Shown here: positions 26,081-38,641 of the stretch, one piece after another | Position numbering within the stretch: the stretch's first letter is position 1 | Layout of the letters: each line of letters starts with the position of its first letter | NCBI GenBank assembly: GCA_914767715.1 | Contig: OU612069.1 | Span: forward strand, 11,033,387 to 11,097,386 | Direction of reading: 5' to 3' | Source of the DNA: Membranipora membranacea | Lineage: Eukaryota; Bryozoa; Gymnolaemata; Cheilostomatida; Membraniporidae | DNA: 64,000 nucleotides | Position numbers and translations under genes: made by a program | Notes under the pieces: model-generated | Told to the model about the DNA's origin: nothing | What the model saw: the letters and a program-made list of their open reading frames with translations, nothing else | Database searches by the model: none

Positions 26081-26683
26081 AAATTTCAAAACCCAAAATT
26101 ATATTTTTCAAGTTCCCCTTAACTTATTAGCAAGTAGGAGCACCCCTGAAGCCTTCACCCTGAAGGTAAGGCTTTTTAAATTGTTTGCTGAAACGATAAT
26201 GCTGTTATATAATATATGACTCCATTTTTGAATGGCCAAATAAGAAATGATTAACCACATCAACCATTTTTTTTTTCTATTGGTTTCCAGAGCCAAATCT
26301 AGCTGGGATTTTCACTGCGCAACCTTCAATCCTCTAACATAAAGCATGCTCAGCTCTGTTTTTTCGTCTCAATGAGTTAATATTGAGTTGCTTCAATTAT
26401 ATTATTTTAGAAAACCTCAGTAAATAAATGAATAAATATCAATTGAAAGTTATCCTTCTTTTATGTAAAGAGAGACAACTATAACAACATACAAATCACT
26501 GTCACTAAAACATAGCTAGAAAAAATTCTGACTATGATTCACGGCTAAATAAATTGGTGTTGTCTACAGTTTTCAATAAATTTTTCTTCGTAATGCCAAG
26601 TGATGCAGTAGTAAATAAATGCTTAGCTTATGATGATGGCTGTACTCCCAGAGTTCATGCTCCAATTTTAGATATTAACCACA

Positions 26684-29600
26684 TCAGCATGACTCAAAAT
26701 ATACATTATTGGGAGAATATGTTTCATTGTATAATCCAATGCTGGTAGTCGAATCCGTAGAGCTCAGCTCACATTCTTTGGTATCAAGGTCATAATTTGC
26801 TGATATACAGATTGGTGATTGATGGCACTTTGCTGCACAGCGTAGTTGTGACCTCATCTGGTATGTTTGAAAAGCTGCGCCTTCGAGCTTGGCTCCGATT
26901 GCTTTGTGGAACAGTCCAATCATACATGTCGAGGATAGATATGACGTTGTTGTTAGGGTTGCTGGAGTAGTTGTGATGGCAGTTGTGGTTGTTTGGGTTG
27001 ATGTTGTGATGGTGGGGGTTGTTGCTGTTGGTGTTGTAGGTGTTGTTGTTGTTGATGGTGTAGTTGTGGTTGTTGGTGTAGTCGATGTTGTTGTTGGTGT
27101 AGTAGTGGTTGTTGCCGGAGTTGTTAAAGAGGAGGGCACTGAAAACATATAAGACAATCACAAATATTTGTTGCAATATATTTCGGTACACCAATACGGT
27201 ATTGGCCTTTTAGCGATTACCGCAAGATCAAAGCTATATAAAGACTGACAGCTAACAGCTAGTCCTGCAGTAGCAATCAATTTTATTTCACTGAAAGATT
27301 GCCTAGCACTTCGGGAAAAATTAATGTATAGTGTGAGAAATTTTCCCCCTCTGCATATCAATGAGGTATTTAATCCTAGTGCTGCACCATCCAATTAATC
27401 TAATTACTGATTATTCAACATTATTAGAAATTAATATTTAGTAAAGTTGAAAAAAATAGTAGATTCATCAACTATTCTCTGAAATAGATAAAAGTGGTAG
27501 CTTATTGGGCTTGTACAGCAGTATGGCCTAATACCTCTTAGATGAGCAGGGGGGACAACATCAAAGACATTGGTTGATGTTTGTTTCTATATAGAGCAAC
27601 CTAGCCCCAATATAATCACAAGAAGGGATTATTGTGTATTATGCACGCCATCCATAGATATTTTTTTCTATTAAATAGTTGAGTCAAAGAGAGATGATCA
27701 AACCTGTGAATAAATTCCATCTTCTGTTCCTTCCATTCAAAGTGAAATTGTACCATTGGTACCACTTTGGTAGTAACTAGGGCTCAATAAATTATTTCAG
27801 CTTTTTCCACCATTCATGTCTTTACCTTTTCTTTTTTGAAATCTTACTAATCTTACTGAGTGAATCAATCAAAGTTACCGCAAGTAAAAGTCTCTGTTGT
27901 GAATTGGGCTCCTGCACCGGCTAACTTCATGTCTGTGTCTTTAACTACGTTCCCTTTATCACCACATCCAATGGACTCCAGTTCTTCCTCAGTCATACCA
28001 TAGTTCCACATATTGAAGCCAGCTACCATAGCACGAGTTATCTGGCCGGCTTCAAATCCTCCCACTATGAAAGTATGAATAAAAAAGGTGCTGAAAGTGG
28101 GTCACCAGAAGAATATCACAATATTTAAATAGAAAGTTTTCTGAGCTCGAGTTTAAGCTTCTGTTTGGAATTGTCCTTTCGCCATATGGGTACTCTTTTA
28201 CCCACGCAGCATAGGAAAAGAGAGCTGAAGTTTGCTTATCATGGAAACCTCCTTGATCCAGAATCAGCTTCCAAGACCCTTCATGTTTTTAGTAGCCTCC
28301 AAAATCATTAACAAACTACCAATAAATTCCATGAGTCTTGGGATTTTCAAAAAAAGAACACGCTGAAAATATTACATATTGAATCTTGCTCCTGGAGTAA
28401 AACCAGATATCCGTCCCCGCGGATGGTGAGGTTTTGAGACATGGGTTTCCATCTTGCCAAGTTCATCGAGCCATCATATACGGCTTGTGATAAATACCAC
28501 TGAAGTAAACAAAAGAAAATTAGCGTGTCACACTGTGGACGATAAGATTTAATGCTATGACTCAAAATGGTTTGCGTTATTTCATTTCTTATCTAATGAC
28601 TCTCAATATCAAAAGCAGACATTATGAATGAGCAGATTGTGAGATTGGTACTAACTCACCCTGAATTCACCTTTATTCACCCAAGTAAAGCAATGCTTTC
28701 TCCATGATTGAAATATGTTATTGAAATAAGAGTGAGAAGCGGTATGGCCGATCTCGATGTATTCTCCAACAGAGCATTGATTATTAAAACAGGCAATCAG
28801 CTGGGCTCTGTCAGGGTCAACTCCGCCGAAATGCATCTGAAACTCGTTGTCAGTCACTAAAATACGAGAAAATTGTGAAGAAAAGCAATCATATGAAAAC
28901 AGGAAGAGAAAACCTATTGTCAGTTTAGGGGACAAATCCTTTCAGACAGTTGATATAAATATTCTATCAGAACTTTTACACTAGATTCACCCTGTTGATG
29001 CATGCCTAATTCATAATTCATAAATTATCACATGATATTGCATATGCACGAACCTACATAGCTGTACTCAATGGAGATTAATTTTCAATCAAGCTGTTTG
29101 TTGGAAATGGCACATACTTGAATTGCTTGAAAGGTAGGACAACTACACACAACTACTAGTCTCTTCTGCTCCAAAACGGCCTAATTCAGTCGATATTTTA
29201 TGGCACATTGGACTCTGTGAAGAGTGAAATGATTATGAATGAGTTGGTGGATCAAGGTCGAGAGAAGTGAAGTTCACCTGATTGAAAAACCATCATAAAC
29301 TCATTCTTATTCGTCAAAAGTTCCCTTTGCCTTTAACTTTTGAAACTTTGGGTTTTGTTTATAGATTAGTCAGCTATAACTTCATTTGATTTGACCATAT
29401 ATTGAATAAGGCTACTTTAAGGGAACTACCTGAGTAAAGATTGCTGGGATTTGAAGGGAATTCATAAGATAGTGTGTGATATGGATGCATGTTCCTGAAT
29501 TTAACTCCACGATCAATTTTATCCTGTAAGGTGGCTGACTAAACAATATTACCAACATTGTCACTCAGGACTTCTGGTAGACTGAAAAAGTTCAGAGAGG

Positions 29601-30871
29601 TCAATGCTGACTAAAATCAGCACACTATTAGAGACTCTAAATCAACAGTGCCATAAACACACCAGTAAAATGAAAACCAAGTCAGAACACTTACTGCAGT
29701 ACAGATTGACCAAAAGACCAGTTTTAAGGCCAAAATGATCGACCGCCAAGCAATCCAATTTTTATAAAAACCAAATTGAGAAATAATAGATGAGGACAAG
29801 CAATACTGTTACATTATAGTCAGTCAGTATTGATTTTTATAAATATTTTTATGCTGCTACCTTTTTAAAGAGGATTTATTCTTAGCAACTTAATGCAACC
29901 AGTAAACAAATTTATTTTATGTATTTATCTCTGAGGAAAGGGTGTCAAAATTGAACAAAGAAACATTCTTCCTTACCACTGTTTGCGATACTGACTAAGT
30001 ATTTCTCATGATACTCTTCATTTGTCCATTTCAGCCACATACAGAAAGAGAACCCGTTTAAATCTGGTAGAACAACATCAGCGTAAATATATCGATCTTC
30101 CGAGCTCGGCTGTTCGTATACTGGCAAATCTAAAACAAGTCCGCAATAAATCTGATATATATTTGCCATGAGCAAAAGGGGTCTTTCTGTAATTAAATTT
30201 TTTCAGCGTTCTATTGCTATTAATAGTCTCTGAAACTTCTACTAGAAAATAAAAACTTGTTTATAGGTTTATTTTGTTCTAAAAATTAAATATTTTCTCA
30301 GATACAGCGTAAGACATTCTTTAATTTGAACAATTCACTCACATTATTCTAATGACTGTAGTTGTTAACAATGAATCATTTTGAATGACAATTGATGGAG
30401 ATGGACTGTGAATGGGGACAAATCTGAATTTTTTGTTATGTTTCTAGCAGCTTGTTTGATCATGAACGAACATTCAATTGAATATTAAAGTGAATAGATA
30501 TTAAGAATTTTGGAAAACATATTTTCCCTTGAATTTTATAAGCTGCAGATAGATCATTCTTGCCGTGATGGCCTTGTGCTAAAACTCAGATTCAATAATC
30601 CAGAAAGAGATATGTCAAAAAGGGAATATTACAGGGAATTTTCTAAGTTATCCTCACACTTTTTTATCTTCTGAGAAAAATGAGTTCAACCTTCAGCTAT
30701 TTGTTTTGAAAGCAATTGATAACCGTCACTAATGATCTGAACGGATGCATGAAATGAAAACATACATGAAAAAACTCTTCTTTACCTACCGATGGTTGAT
30801 GTGTTTGCTGAGTTAGGGAATGAAAGTGAGTATATGAGGTGCGCCAGAAACCAGAATGATTTCACCAGCAT
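26684..30871 (-). CDS. Gene 5: secreted pentraxin, Thr-rich linker, PAN protein, subfamily C, complete
   Basis: Six minus-strand exons: 30871-30790, 30129-29977, 28856-28660, 28499-28376, 28064-27879 and 27138-26684 (TGA). They join in frame to 398 residues. Leader starts MLVKSFWFLAHLIYSLSF. The pentraxin domain covers about 28-245 with FCMW, RKHCFTWVN (His133, Cys134) and QEQDSI at 180-185, the same acid-rich calcium loop as in classical pentraxins. Residues about 252-312 are a Thr/Pro-rich stretch, probably heavily O-glycosylated, followed by a PAN/Apple-like domain from Cys319 to the terminal Cys. Linker and PAN share one exon here, whereas in gene 6 an intron separates them. The donor of the third pentraxin exon (GTAATA) is weak. 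Gene 6 is the closest relative and is divergently oriented, about 4 kb away. Confidence 0.87.
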
Positions 30872-33399
30872 TATGGTGATCAAATTGTTAAGGATAATGT
30901 CGGGAGCTGTGCACTCAGCTGAACAGAAATGATCTATTATGAAGAGTTTTCTTATTATAAAGATTTTCCTTATCATTATGCAGAAACTCACCTCCGTAAG
31001 AAACAAGTCAATCTTATTTATAATCAATTATGGACACTGGCACAATGTGCCAATATATTACCTACTAAACTTTGTCTCAATGTATCTCATTGCTGTTCAA
31101 TGTTTAAGAAAAAAAAGTAATCTTGATGTTGCTAGATCAATAGCTGCCAGTGTCAACAGCCTAAGCCATTTAATTGCTTTTTTTAATTAGATTTGAAGAA
31201 GTTAGTTGGAAGCTACCCGTCCTTTAGAACATGATAAAATGAGGCCATGAAGACTTGAATGTTGTCAAACGTCAGATCAAAAAGATCATGCCCTTTGAGT
31301 TTGATATTAAGCAAGGTTGCTAAAAGGCGCTCACTGAAAGAATTGTTTTTATTTGAAGCATCTGATTCTTGTTTACTGATAATCATTGCAAATATCCACC
31401 TTGTAAATCAGTATTCCCGCTACAGTTCCCATGGTTTGTAATGCTCTTTTTTGCATGAAGTTGCATGCGGTTTGTTACAATATAATATAAGAGTCATACA
31501 GACTTTAAAAGGCGCTAAGGTGAGTTTAAATAAGTGCCTGTCACTCACTGCATTTTCGATCAACAATCTTTGCAACTTCTCATGAACAATTAGTTTTTTC
31601 AGCTTTGGTTATTCGAACATTTAAAAAAAATTGATATGTTTCAGCAAAACCCTTATGATCATTCAAATACAGAGGTCTGAATATAACTGATGAAAACTTT
31701 CTTTTTCACATATGAAAATAATCTCCTGTGTTTGCCTTTCCAATCTCCGTTGCAGAATACTGCTACACTTCAAAGATTTAATGTCCCACTTGTTTTGCAG
31801 ACACCAGAGGAAGTTAGCCAAACAGGTTTTCATGTGGTCTGGGGAAATTAATCGCAGATCGAGTGCTAATTATTCAGCACATTCTTAGATTCTTCCGCTT
31901 TCCATTGTTTGCTTGAACTGAAAACTTGCAGTATCGTATCGGGCACACAACACTTTCTGTGAAATATTTCTACAATTTCTACCTGCTGGTTGCTCCATTA
32001 ATAAACGTCTTTGCCTCAAGCCCAGGTGAAAATTACCTTTGGACAGGTATAGACTTTCGAGCCCCTGAAACAGCATCCAAATTATTGCATTGGTAAATTG
32101 CGTTCCATCAAAACTGGCAACGATGAAAATTTTAGCTGCATTATCAATGCTGATTTTTCGCAAAAGAAAAAACAATCTGCAATTTGTAACAAAATACAGA
32201 TTTCAGGTTACTCCTATAGATAGCTTTGTTAAAAACAAAAACTAATGGAGCAAACTGAGGGAAAAATCTTGTGGATGAACATGCAGTGTAAATGCAGCTT
32301 CACTAAATTCAGACTTGGTTTTACTCTAAATGATAGCTTTTATAAAAGCACAAATCGCACCATATAAACTAATGAAGAAATCTGACTGATATATGCTAAA
32401 TGATATAATGTACTGAAAATATGTGGTGTCATTTCACCTTTAGCTTTCAATGTTCTTTTCAGTCAGCGTTGTTTTGCATCTGTTGACTATCCCCAACTGT
32501 CTGCTCACAAACACATTATAAGTGATCAATGATTTTGGGTATTCCTCGCTTCTGACAACAGGTGTGGAAGATAGATGCAATTCAAGAGGAACTCCTGCCA
32601 TCTCTTAAAAAGACAGATAAATTTCCACTGTTTCTATTATTTTAATAAACCTTAAAGGTTATGGTTGACATCAGATTTTTAAGTTGCTTCCTGCAAGGGG
32701 GATGGGGAAGACTTTCAAAAAACAGGCAGTTTTGAGGCATTCCAGCACTTTTTGATAAGGAAATTGACAATAAATTGGCCACAGGGATCTTAGTGTAACA
32801 GGAAAAGACTTCATCTTTTCCCTACTGCGATAGATACTCATAATTGAAAATATAAGTGAACATAGTATGGAGATGTAGGAGGCAGGAACCATATCTTGAA
32901 TTAACTGATAGTGCTTTCAGGGAAGAAGAGGATTACCAGCCAAAGAACATATGATATTGTTATATCGTCCATGAATAGATTTAATAATAGTGATTATCTT
33001 TATTCGGTGAGCAATTTTCTGTCTAAATTTCAATTTTATTGACTACCACAATGATGGCCTTTGAGACGAGATACCGTGAACTTGTCAAAATACTTTGACA
33101 AGCTCGATCCCGTTCTGCGACAAAGTTAGAACAAGCAATGGTTTTAGGCTGTTTGCGCAAGTTTGGGCCAAAGGTGTGTATGTTTTGAGGTGGGCCATGG
33201 TGCTGAAGAATAGCTTACACGCTTCAGTTTTAGATGAATTGATGCACTATAACCCTCAACATTTGCCATTTTAGACAGTTACATCAGTGCCATCGCTTGG
33301 TCATCCCTACTAAAACACAAGGGGCCTCCATGAGAACCTTTAAATGTGTATACAAAACTCTTTTTAGGAGCTTTTTCAAAATTGACATCCAGAAAAAGT

Positions 33400-33443
33400 A
33401 GTAGGTCCATGCCCCCCTGGCCCTACCTATGAATACACCACTG
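33400..33443 (-). mobile_element. Probable terminus of a hAT-like element
   Basis: Read on the minus strand it begins CAGTGGTGTATTCATAGGTA followed by a G-rich block, the pattern common at hAT transposon ends, and compares with CAGGGGCGTATATT at 51787. The opposite end was not located. Confidence 0.4.
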
Positions 33444-33490
33444 GGTACCAATGATGAAACAGTAAAATAAAGAGAAGCAGTAATACTTTT

Positions 33491-33880
33491 ATGAATATGT
33501 CAGAAGGCGATAAAAAAAGTAAACATTGTTGTGTTGTTGGTTGTATCTCAGATAATAAGAATTTCTCTAATTATTTCAATGAGATCAATAGAATCTCTGG
33601 TCTTTGTAAAGTAATCGAATCGTTCCTTAATCCCACTAAAACACAAGAGATGCTTTTCTACACTAAACGAGATAAACCTGACAGTCCTACTCTAGAATGT
33701 TGTCAAATTAGATGTTTGTTCTCGTTGATAACAAATTCTGTTTTGAAAATCGTGCCAGTAATGTTGTATCAAAAGCCATTCAGAGGATGCTGCTGGTCAT
33801 CAGAACTTTCAAGTATCAGAGTACAAAGCCTGCATGATATTTAAAAGTTTTATTGTATCCATTCTCGCCTACTGCCTACC
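33491..33880 (+). mobile_element. Fossil of the 38.6-kb LINE (reverse transcriptase 3' portion)
   Basis: The frame from 33491 reads VVGCISDNKNFSNYFNEINR, then LNPTKTQEMLF, which aligns with IIGCISNQSDLSAYLDEISR and LNPSKTQEMMF of the intact LINE just after its YADD site. Further homology after frame changes continues to ...SFIVS-like TTTAAAAGTTTTATTGTATC near 33840. The region before the YADD site is absent. Confidence 0.8.
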
Positions 33881-34869
33881 TGTTTTGTAATTTTTTCTTT
33901 TCGCATTTATTCATGAGACAGGAAAACTCTGAGAAAGTCTTTTTTAACAGGTTTATCGCATACGGATATGCCTGTGTGCATGTGGAGAACTTTTGCACAA
34001 AGTATAATATGTGGATTCATATCAATGTGATTTATTGATCCATCGCTCACCGGGAACTATTCTTTTTCCCCTCTACTGTATAAATTCTAAAAACATTTAA
34101 TATGCAGGAAGTCTTCTGACAAGGGTCAGAGTGCTCATAACAGTATTGATTTTAATCTAAAACTAATTTGACAGAAGTGTAGGGTGTTTAGCAATAGCAA
34201 GAGTCATTAAATTAGATTTTCATTTTCTTCGATGGGTCTGAGCTAATTGAAATGGAATTAAGTTGGAAAGATATTATGATGAGAGGCGGCAAGAGCGTTC
34301 TCTTCTAAGAATAAAATACAATATATAAATATAGTTTTATAGTAGTGAAAACAATATTGTCCGCATCAATAAAATGGTGGTGTGACAATTTTTGCATAGA
34401 AACAAAGCAAAGGGGCATCTTAAGTAGTTATGTTGCTCAATCAGCAGTGTGATATAAGACTTATTGAAATATTTTGTTGAAATTTAAGTATCTTCAAAAT
34501 ACAATTTTATTAATTTCAAGTGTCATATTAAGTTTAAATGTTTGATGTTTACAAATGCAGTGGGACTATTCATAACAAATCAATAATACAAGCTATTTGT
34601 ATACTGCCCACTGCATAGTATAGTTTGTCAAGTCAAATTATATTCACAACTACTGGTGGTGATAAATTTACGTAGACTAACTTTTGGCAGCTATAGATAA
34701 TTACAGGAATTGGCTATTGGAGTTTGAAAACTCTTGACCTCAAGTGTGGAAACCATTGATTGCATGATGTAAGCTTCATGCCATTCCATTCACTCCTTCA
34801 TGCCAGAACAGAGAGGGTTGAATATTGAGCATTGACAAAACGAGTCTAGCGCATTATTATATTCCAAAC

Positions 34870-37800
34870 ATGACCAAATGGGAGATAAGAGTCTTTTTTG
34901 TTCTGGTATTAAAGATTTGCAGCTTCAAATATACTTCAGGATCGGATGGTGAGTTTGTCGCATACGCTGTATGTGTCACGCCCTTGGATGTAGGTCATTA
35001 ATTGTTTTGAATTATTGTATTACATTTATGATGTAACTTCAATTTTTGCCTTTTTAATACCCATCTAAATGCGGAGGTTGGAAATCAAATGACACATCAA
35101 TTTATCCGATGTCGATTTATAAGAACTATTTTTTTTGTTCAGTAAAAGAACAGTGGTTTCTGCTTTGAATAATCAGGTACTAATAGCAGTAACAAATCTC
35201 AGTTAAAACTTGGAGTTACAAGTTAGCAGTTGCCTAGGGCATCTGCCCCAGGATGTAGTTCAGCAATAAAAAAATATCTGCTGACAAAAGACCTCCACTA
35301 ATATGCATTGAACAAGTAATATTATCTGAGCTCTTCGAGCGAATGTCACAATCTAAACAATGATCTGAAAAGGAGGTTCTACACCATTATTTAAAACCAA
35401 ACATATTTTTATTTTTCCATTTTAGGACAGACTGGCATGCATTCCTAACTGTTTTATCATTCGTTTATTTTCAAGGTCATCAACTGCCTGTATTTGAGCA
35501 GGAAGAGAGGACAGATAAGTTCATATATGTGCCAGAGACCTTACCCGAGATGAGAGCTATGACGTTCTGTATGTGGATGTCATGGAAATACAACATCTAC
35601 GCAGAAAAAACTATTCTAAGTATTTCTAATTTGTGTAAGTTTTGGTACGACTGCGAACGCTTTGTTGAATACAATATCTGTTATAGTATGTTCAAGCCTA
35701 CTACTGTGTCAAATAGTTTGAGTGGAAAATCAGGGTGGTGGGAAGGTAAAATGGTCAGTGCTTGTAATTATCTATTTTTTATCTAAATTTAGTGTAAGTT
35801 GAAAATTTAAAGTGACAAATAATTCAAAACTATTTAATTAAAAATTTTCATTATGAATCTTCATTCTTGATTTGATTTGTGTTTAGTTACAGCCAATGAG
35901 TTCTTTATTCTCTTTGATGACGATGTCTCTCCAAGATTACATGTTGCATTCAACCATGATCTATATGGAGATGATTATTTCTCATACGTTGTTGGTGCCA
36001 CTTTTACTAATGGTGACCTTTCAAGCATTCTGATTGGATGGAGGCGCCATTGCTTTACTTGGAGCAACAAAGAGAAATTCGTTGTAAGAGTTGGTTACAG
36101 TTTTTAAATTTAATTCAATTTACAACAATATGCATGCATAGTATTCAAAGTAAACAAGCCATGGTCCATCACTATGGAGTTGTTGTGTGATCAAGTATTA
36201 ACAATCCCTTCATGAACAATTACATGAAAATTATATCACGCATTTAAATAAGGATAACTATCTTGAAATAAAAATCTGACTTGCTTACAGTTTATAGCTA
36301 TACCAGGGTTTAGTATTTCCCTTTGTTGTAAGTGGAAATCAGAAATAATATGTGTGAATCTCTTAAGCGATTTATTGATAACATTGCTGTCAATATTTGA
36401 TTATGAATTTAGTCCAATACTTAACTCTTCAACTCTTTCTGATTCTTCTCACATATTCAAGTAAATGATGGACAATAAGTAATCAACGTATAAATACCCT
36501 TAAATTTTTAGTGGTATGCAAATACTGGATCTGATTACACTGTTCTAGAAGAGCTAAGATTTGTTTACACACAAGGAGTTCCAGGTCCTGATACAACAAA
36601 CCCAGAAGGCGATCACGTCATACGCGGAGGAAGCACTCTGGTGTTGTTTCAAGAACAAGATTCAATATGTGAGTGATAACCTATTTGTTTATGACTTTGG
36701 TTGCATGAGACCGCTATTGATTGAAGCATTGAAAAGATCATAATGGCAACACTGTGCAATCCAACTACTATGATAAAATCTTCAGGGTAGCATAAAATAT
36801 CAAGGTGATGTACCTCTGCACCCCATCCATATGCCCATCTCAGCGTCCCCAATATTTCTTGATCAAAAATGCAAGTAGGACAACGATAACGAATTGGAAT
36901 GTTTTAATCGTGTTTAATCTTGGCATATGTATGGCGACTATATGTAGAGCGCTAAGAATATGAAGATTGAAGGTCCTTGGAAATTTTCTTTATATTTTTG
37001 TTTCAGTGGGTGGTTTTGATGTTGATCAGCTAGTTGAGGGAAAGATTGCTGGTTTTAATCTTTGGAGTCATGCAATGGATGTGCAAGAATTAAACGCTAT
37101 ATCATGTGATGATGTAGGAAATGTGGTACAGTTTTCTGATCTTCAACCAGTCTTTCAATCCTTTAGCGACCTCACCACAATGTCTTACACTGAATATGAG
37201 ACTTTCTATTGCAGTAAGTATCGTTAATAAGGCTATATAAATCAAGAGGCAGTGGCATTACAAATTCGCTCTCAATAACAACTGTAAATGCAATTAAACC
37301 CACAAAGCATCTATGTTTATCAATGTAGGAACGACCAACAAAGAATGTCATCATAATAGACCAAATGTTTCTTTAGCGTCCTATCAACCTTACAGGATAA
37401 TATATTGTGATGGTCTTATTTATTCCAGAACCAACTTTAACAACTTCGAGTCCAGCAGTAACCACTACTACACCGACAACCACAACCACAAACACACCTA
37501 CACCAACAACCACACCTACATCAGCAACCACAACTACAACTATACCCACAACCACAAGTAAGACAACCCAAACATTGAGCCAAATCTAATATATTATTAT
37601 CACCAAATTACTTGTAAAGTATGCAGCGTTTTAGGCTATAATTATGTTAGGCTCATTATCACCATTGCGATCAGCTTAGAAACCTGTACCAGAAGAAATA
37701 CAGTTACACTTTCTCAATTTTTAAACTGAAGATTTATTACTAGCTCCTTATTGCAAGGGTTTCCTCCAGACTGCTAGGGTTAGCCATTGCGCTGCCTCTG

Positions 37801-38202
37801 ATTGGTTGGGTAGAATCAGAGGTATAATATTGGCTAAACTAGGGCAACCGGATAAAAGAGGTTATAATGTTGTTCAATGGGTGAAAATGTTTACATTCTC
37901 TTCTAGTTGGTGCAGTAGAAGAGTTGCCTGAAGAGTCTAGTGCTACAAGCTTGTCTCAAACTCTCTGCACAGTGGACAAAGCAATGTTGATCGAGCACAA
38001 AATTCAGACACTGTTTACCAGGACACTGTCTCACTGTGCCACTATGTGCATGCAGCTGGAGGGGTGTGCGTCAGCAAACTATGACAGGGTCACTGAGATA
38101 TGTGACCTTAACAGCGTGGATGCCTTTCATCACACTGCTGTGTCTGATTATAAGACCTCCCTTACTTCTAATCATCTTTATATGAGTAAAAGGGAGTGTT
38201 GA
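34870..38202 (+). CDS. Gene 6: secreted pentraxin, Thr-rich linker, PAN protein, subfamily C, complete
   Basis: Seven exons: 34870-34948 (leader MTKWEIRVFFVLVLKICSF), 35476-35634, 35887-36083, 36512-36668, 37007-37213, 37429-37557 and 37907-38202 (stop). Phases 1, 1, 0, 1, 1, 1; total 407 residues. Pentraxin domain about 28-265: Cys58 in MTFCMW and Cys135 in RRHCFTWSN probably form the family disulfide; QEQDSI at 192-197 matches the classical pentraxin calcium loop; GG-x8-G-K-I-A-G-F-N-L-W closes the fold. Exon 6 encodes a 43-residue Thr/Pro linker (about 267-309), and the last exon a PAN/Apple-like domain with six or more Cys. All splice sites are canonical. A possible polyadenylation signal AATAAA lies at 38283-38288. 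Function inferred as secreted lectin-like recognition protein; ligand unknown. Confidence 0.88.
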
Positions 38203-38641
38203 TTGTATTTTATTGATATAAATAATATAGTGTATGATATTGCAAAAGTAATAATTTGATTTTTAGTCTGGTATAATAATATAATAAAACACATAATTTG
38301 TATGATTACAGTTACTCCCTCACCCATATTCCATTTTGTGAAAGATATATCTTGGGTATGCATCCTATTACAAATTTAGGTTAATAAACGTTCTGGATAA
38401 TTTCTTAATAATAAATTGTTCCCATTTCCAATTTTCTTAACTTCAAGATATGTTGCTAAATATTCAATACCAATTTTAGCTAAATAAGTTTTTTATCTAT
38501 AAAAGGGACATAACAATGACAGTAATACAAAATTTAGCAGAAATCTAGTCAGGTTGGCAGTTGGCTCTTGCAGAGTGAGGTTTTCTTTTCAAATTCTCTC
38601 TGTAATCCAGTATTTAAATAATACTTTTACTGTTCAACACA
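38203..38641. other. 3' flank of gene 6 and 5' region of the LINE
   Basis: No reading frame or family exon. The LINE 5' untranslated region probably begins somewhere after 38540 (around GTCAGGTTGGCAGTTGGC), but no target duplication could be matched with the 3' end near 41636. Confidence 0.45.

Larger units (their letters stand above)
21200..26455. repeat. Segmental duplication, unit 2 (carries gene 4)
   Basis: Direct tandem partner of 12640-19802; see that entry for landmarks. It carries element A where unit 1 carries element B, and has a roughly 35-bp extra segment near 25605-25640 absent from unit 1. Confidence 0.85.
30872..34869. other. Divergent spacer between genes 5 and 6
   Basis: Both genes start from this 4-kb interval, so their promoters should lie within it, though not necessarily shared. 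Recognisable contents are a hAT-like terminus at about 33400-33443 and a LINE fossil at 33491-33880. A 96-codon minus-strand frame at 32175-31885 has no recognisable domain. No clear core promoter element can be singled out by eye. Confidence 0.55.

Noticed and set aside
26889-27152. Val-rich plus-strand reading frame of 87 codons
   Set aside because: It is the antisense of the Thr-rich linker of gene 5 (ACA/ACC codons read as TGT/GTT on the other strand).
26790-27194. Asn/His-rich minus-strand frame (134 codons)
   Set aside because: Shifted-frame reading of the same Thr-rich exon of gene 5; the frame with splice support and PAN domain is the other one.
31885-32175. 96-codon minus-strand frame between genes 5 and 6
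   Set aside because: No recognisable domain, no paralogue in the window.
37373-37555. Val-rich minus-strand reading frame
   Set aside because: Antisense shadow of the Thr-rich exon of gene 6.
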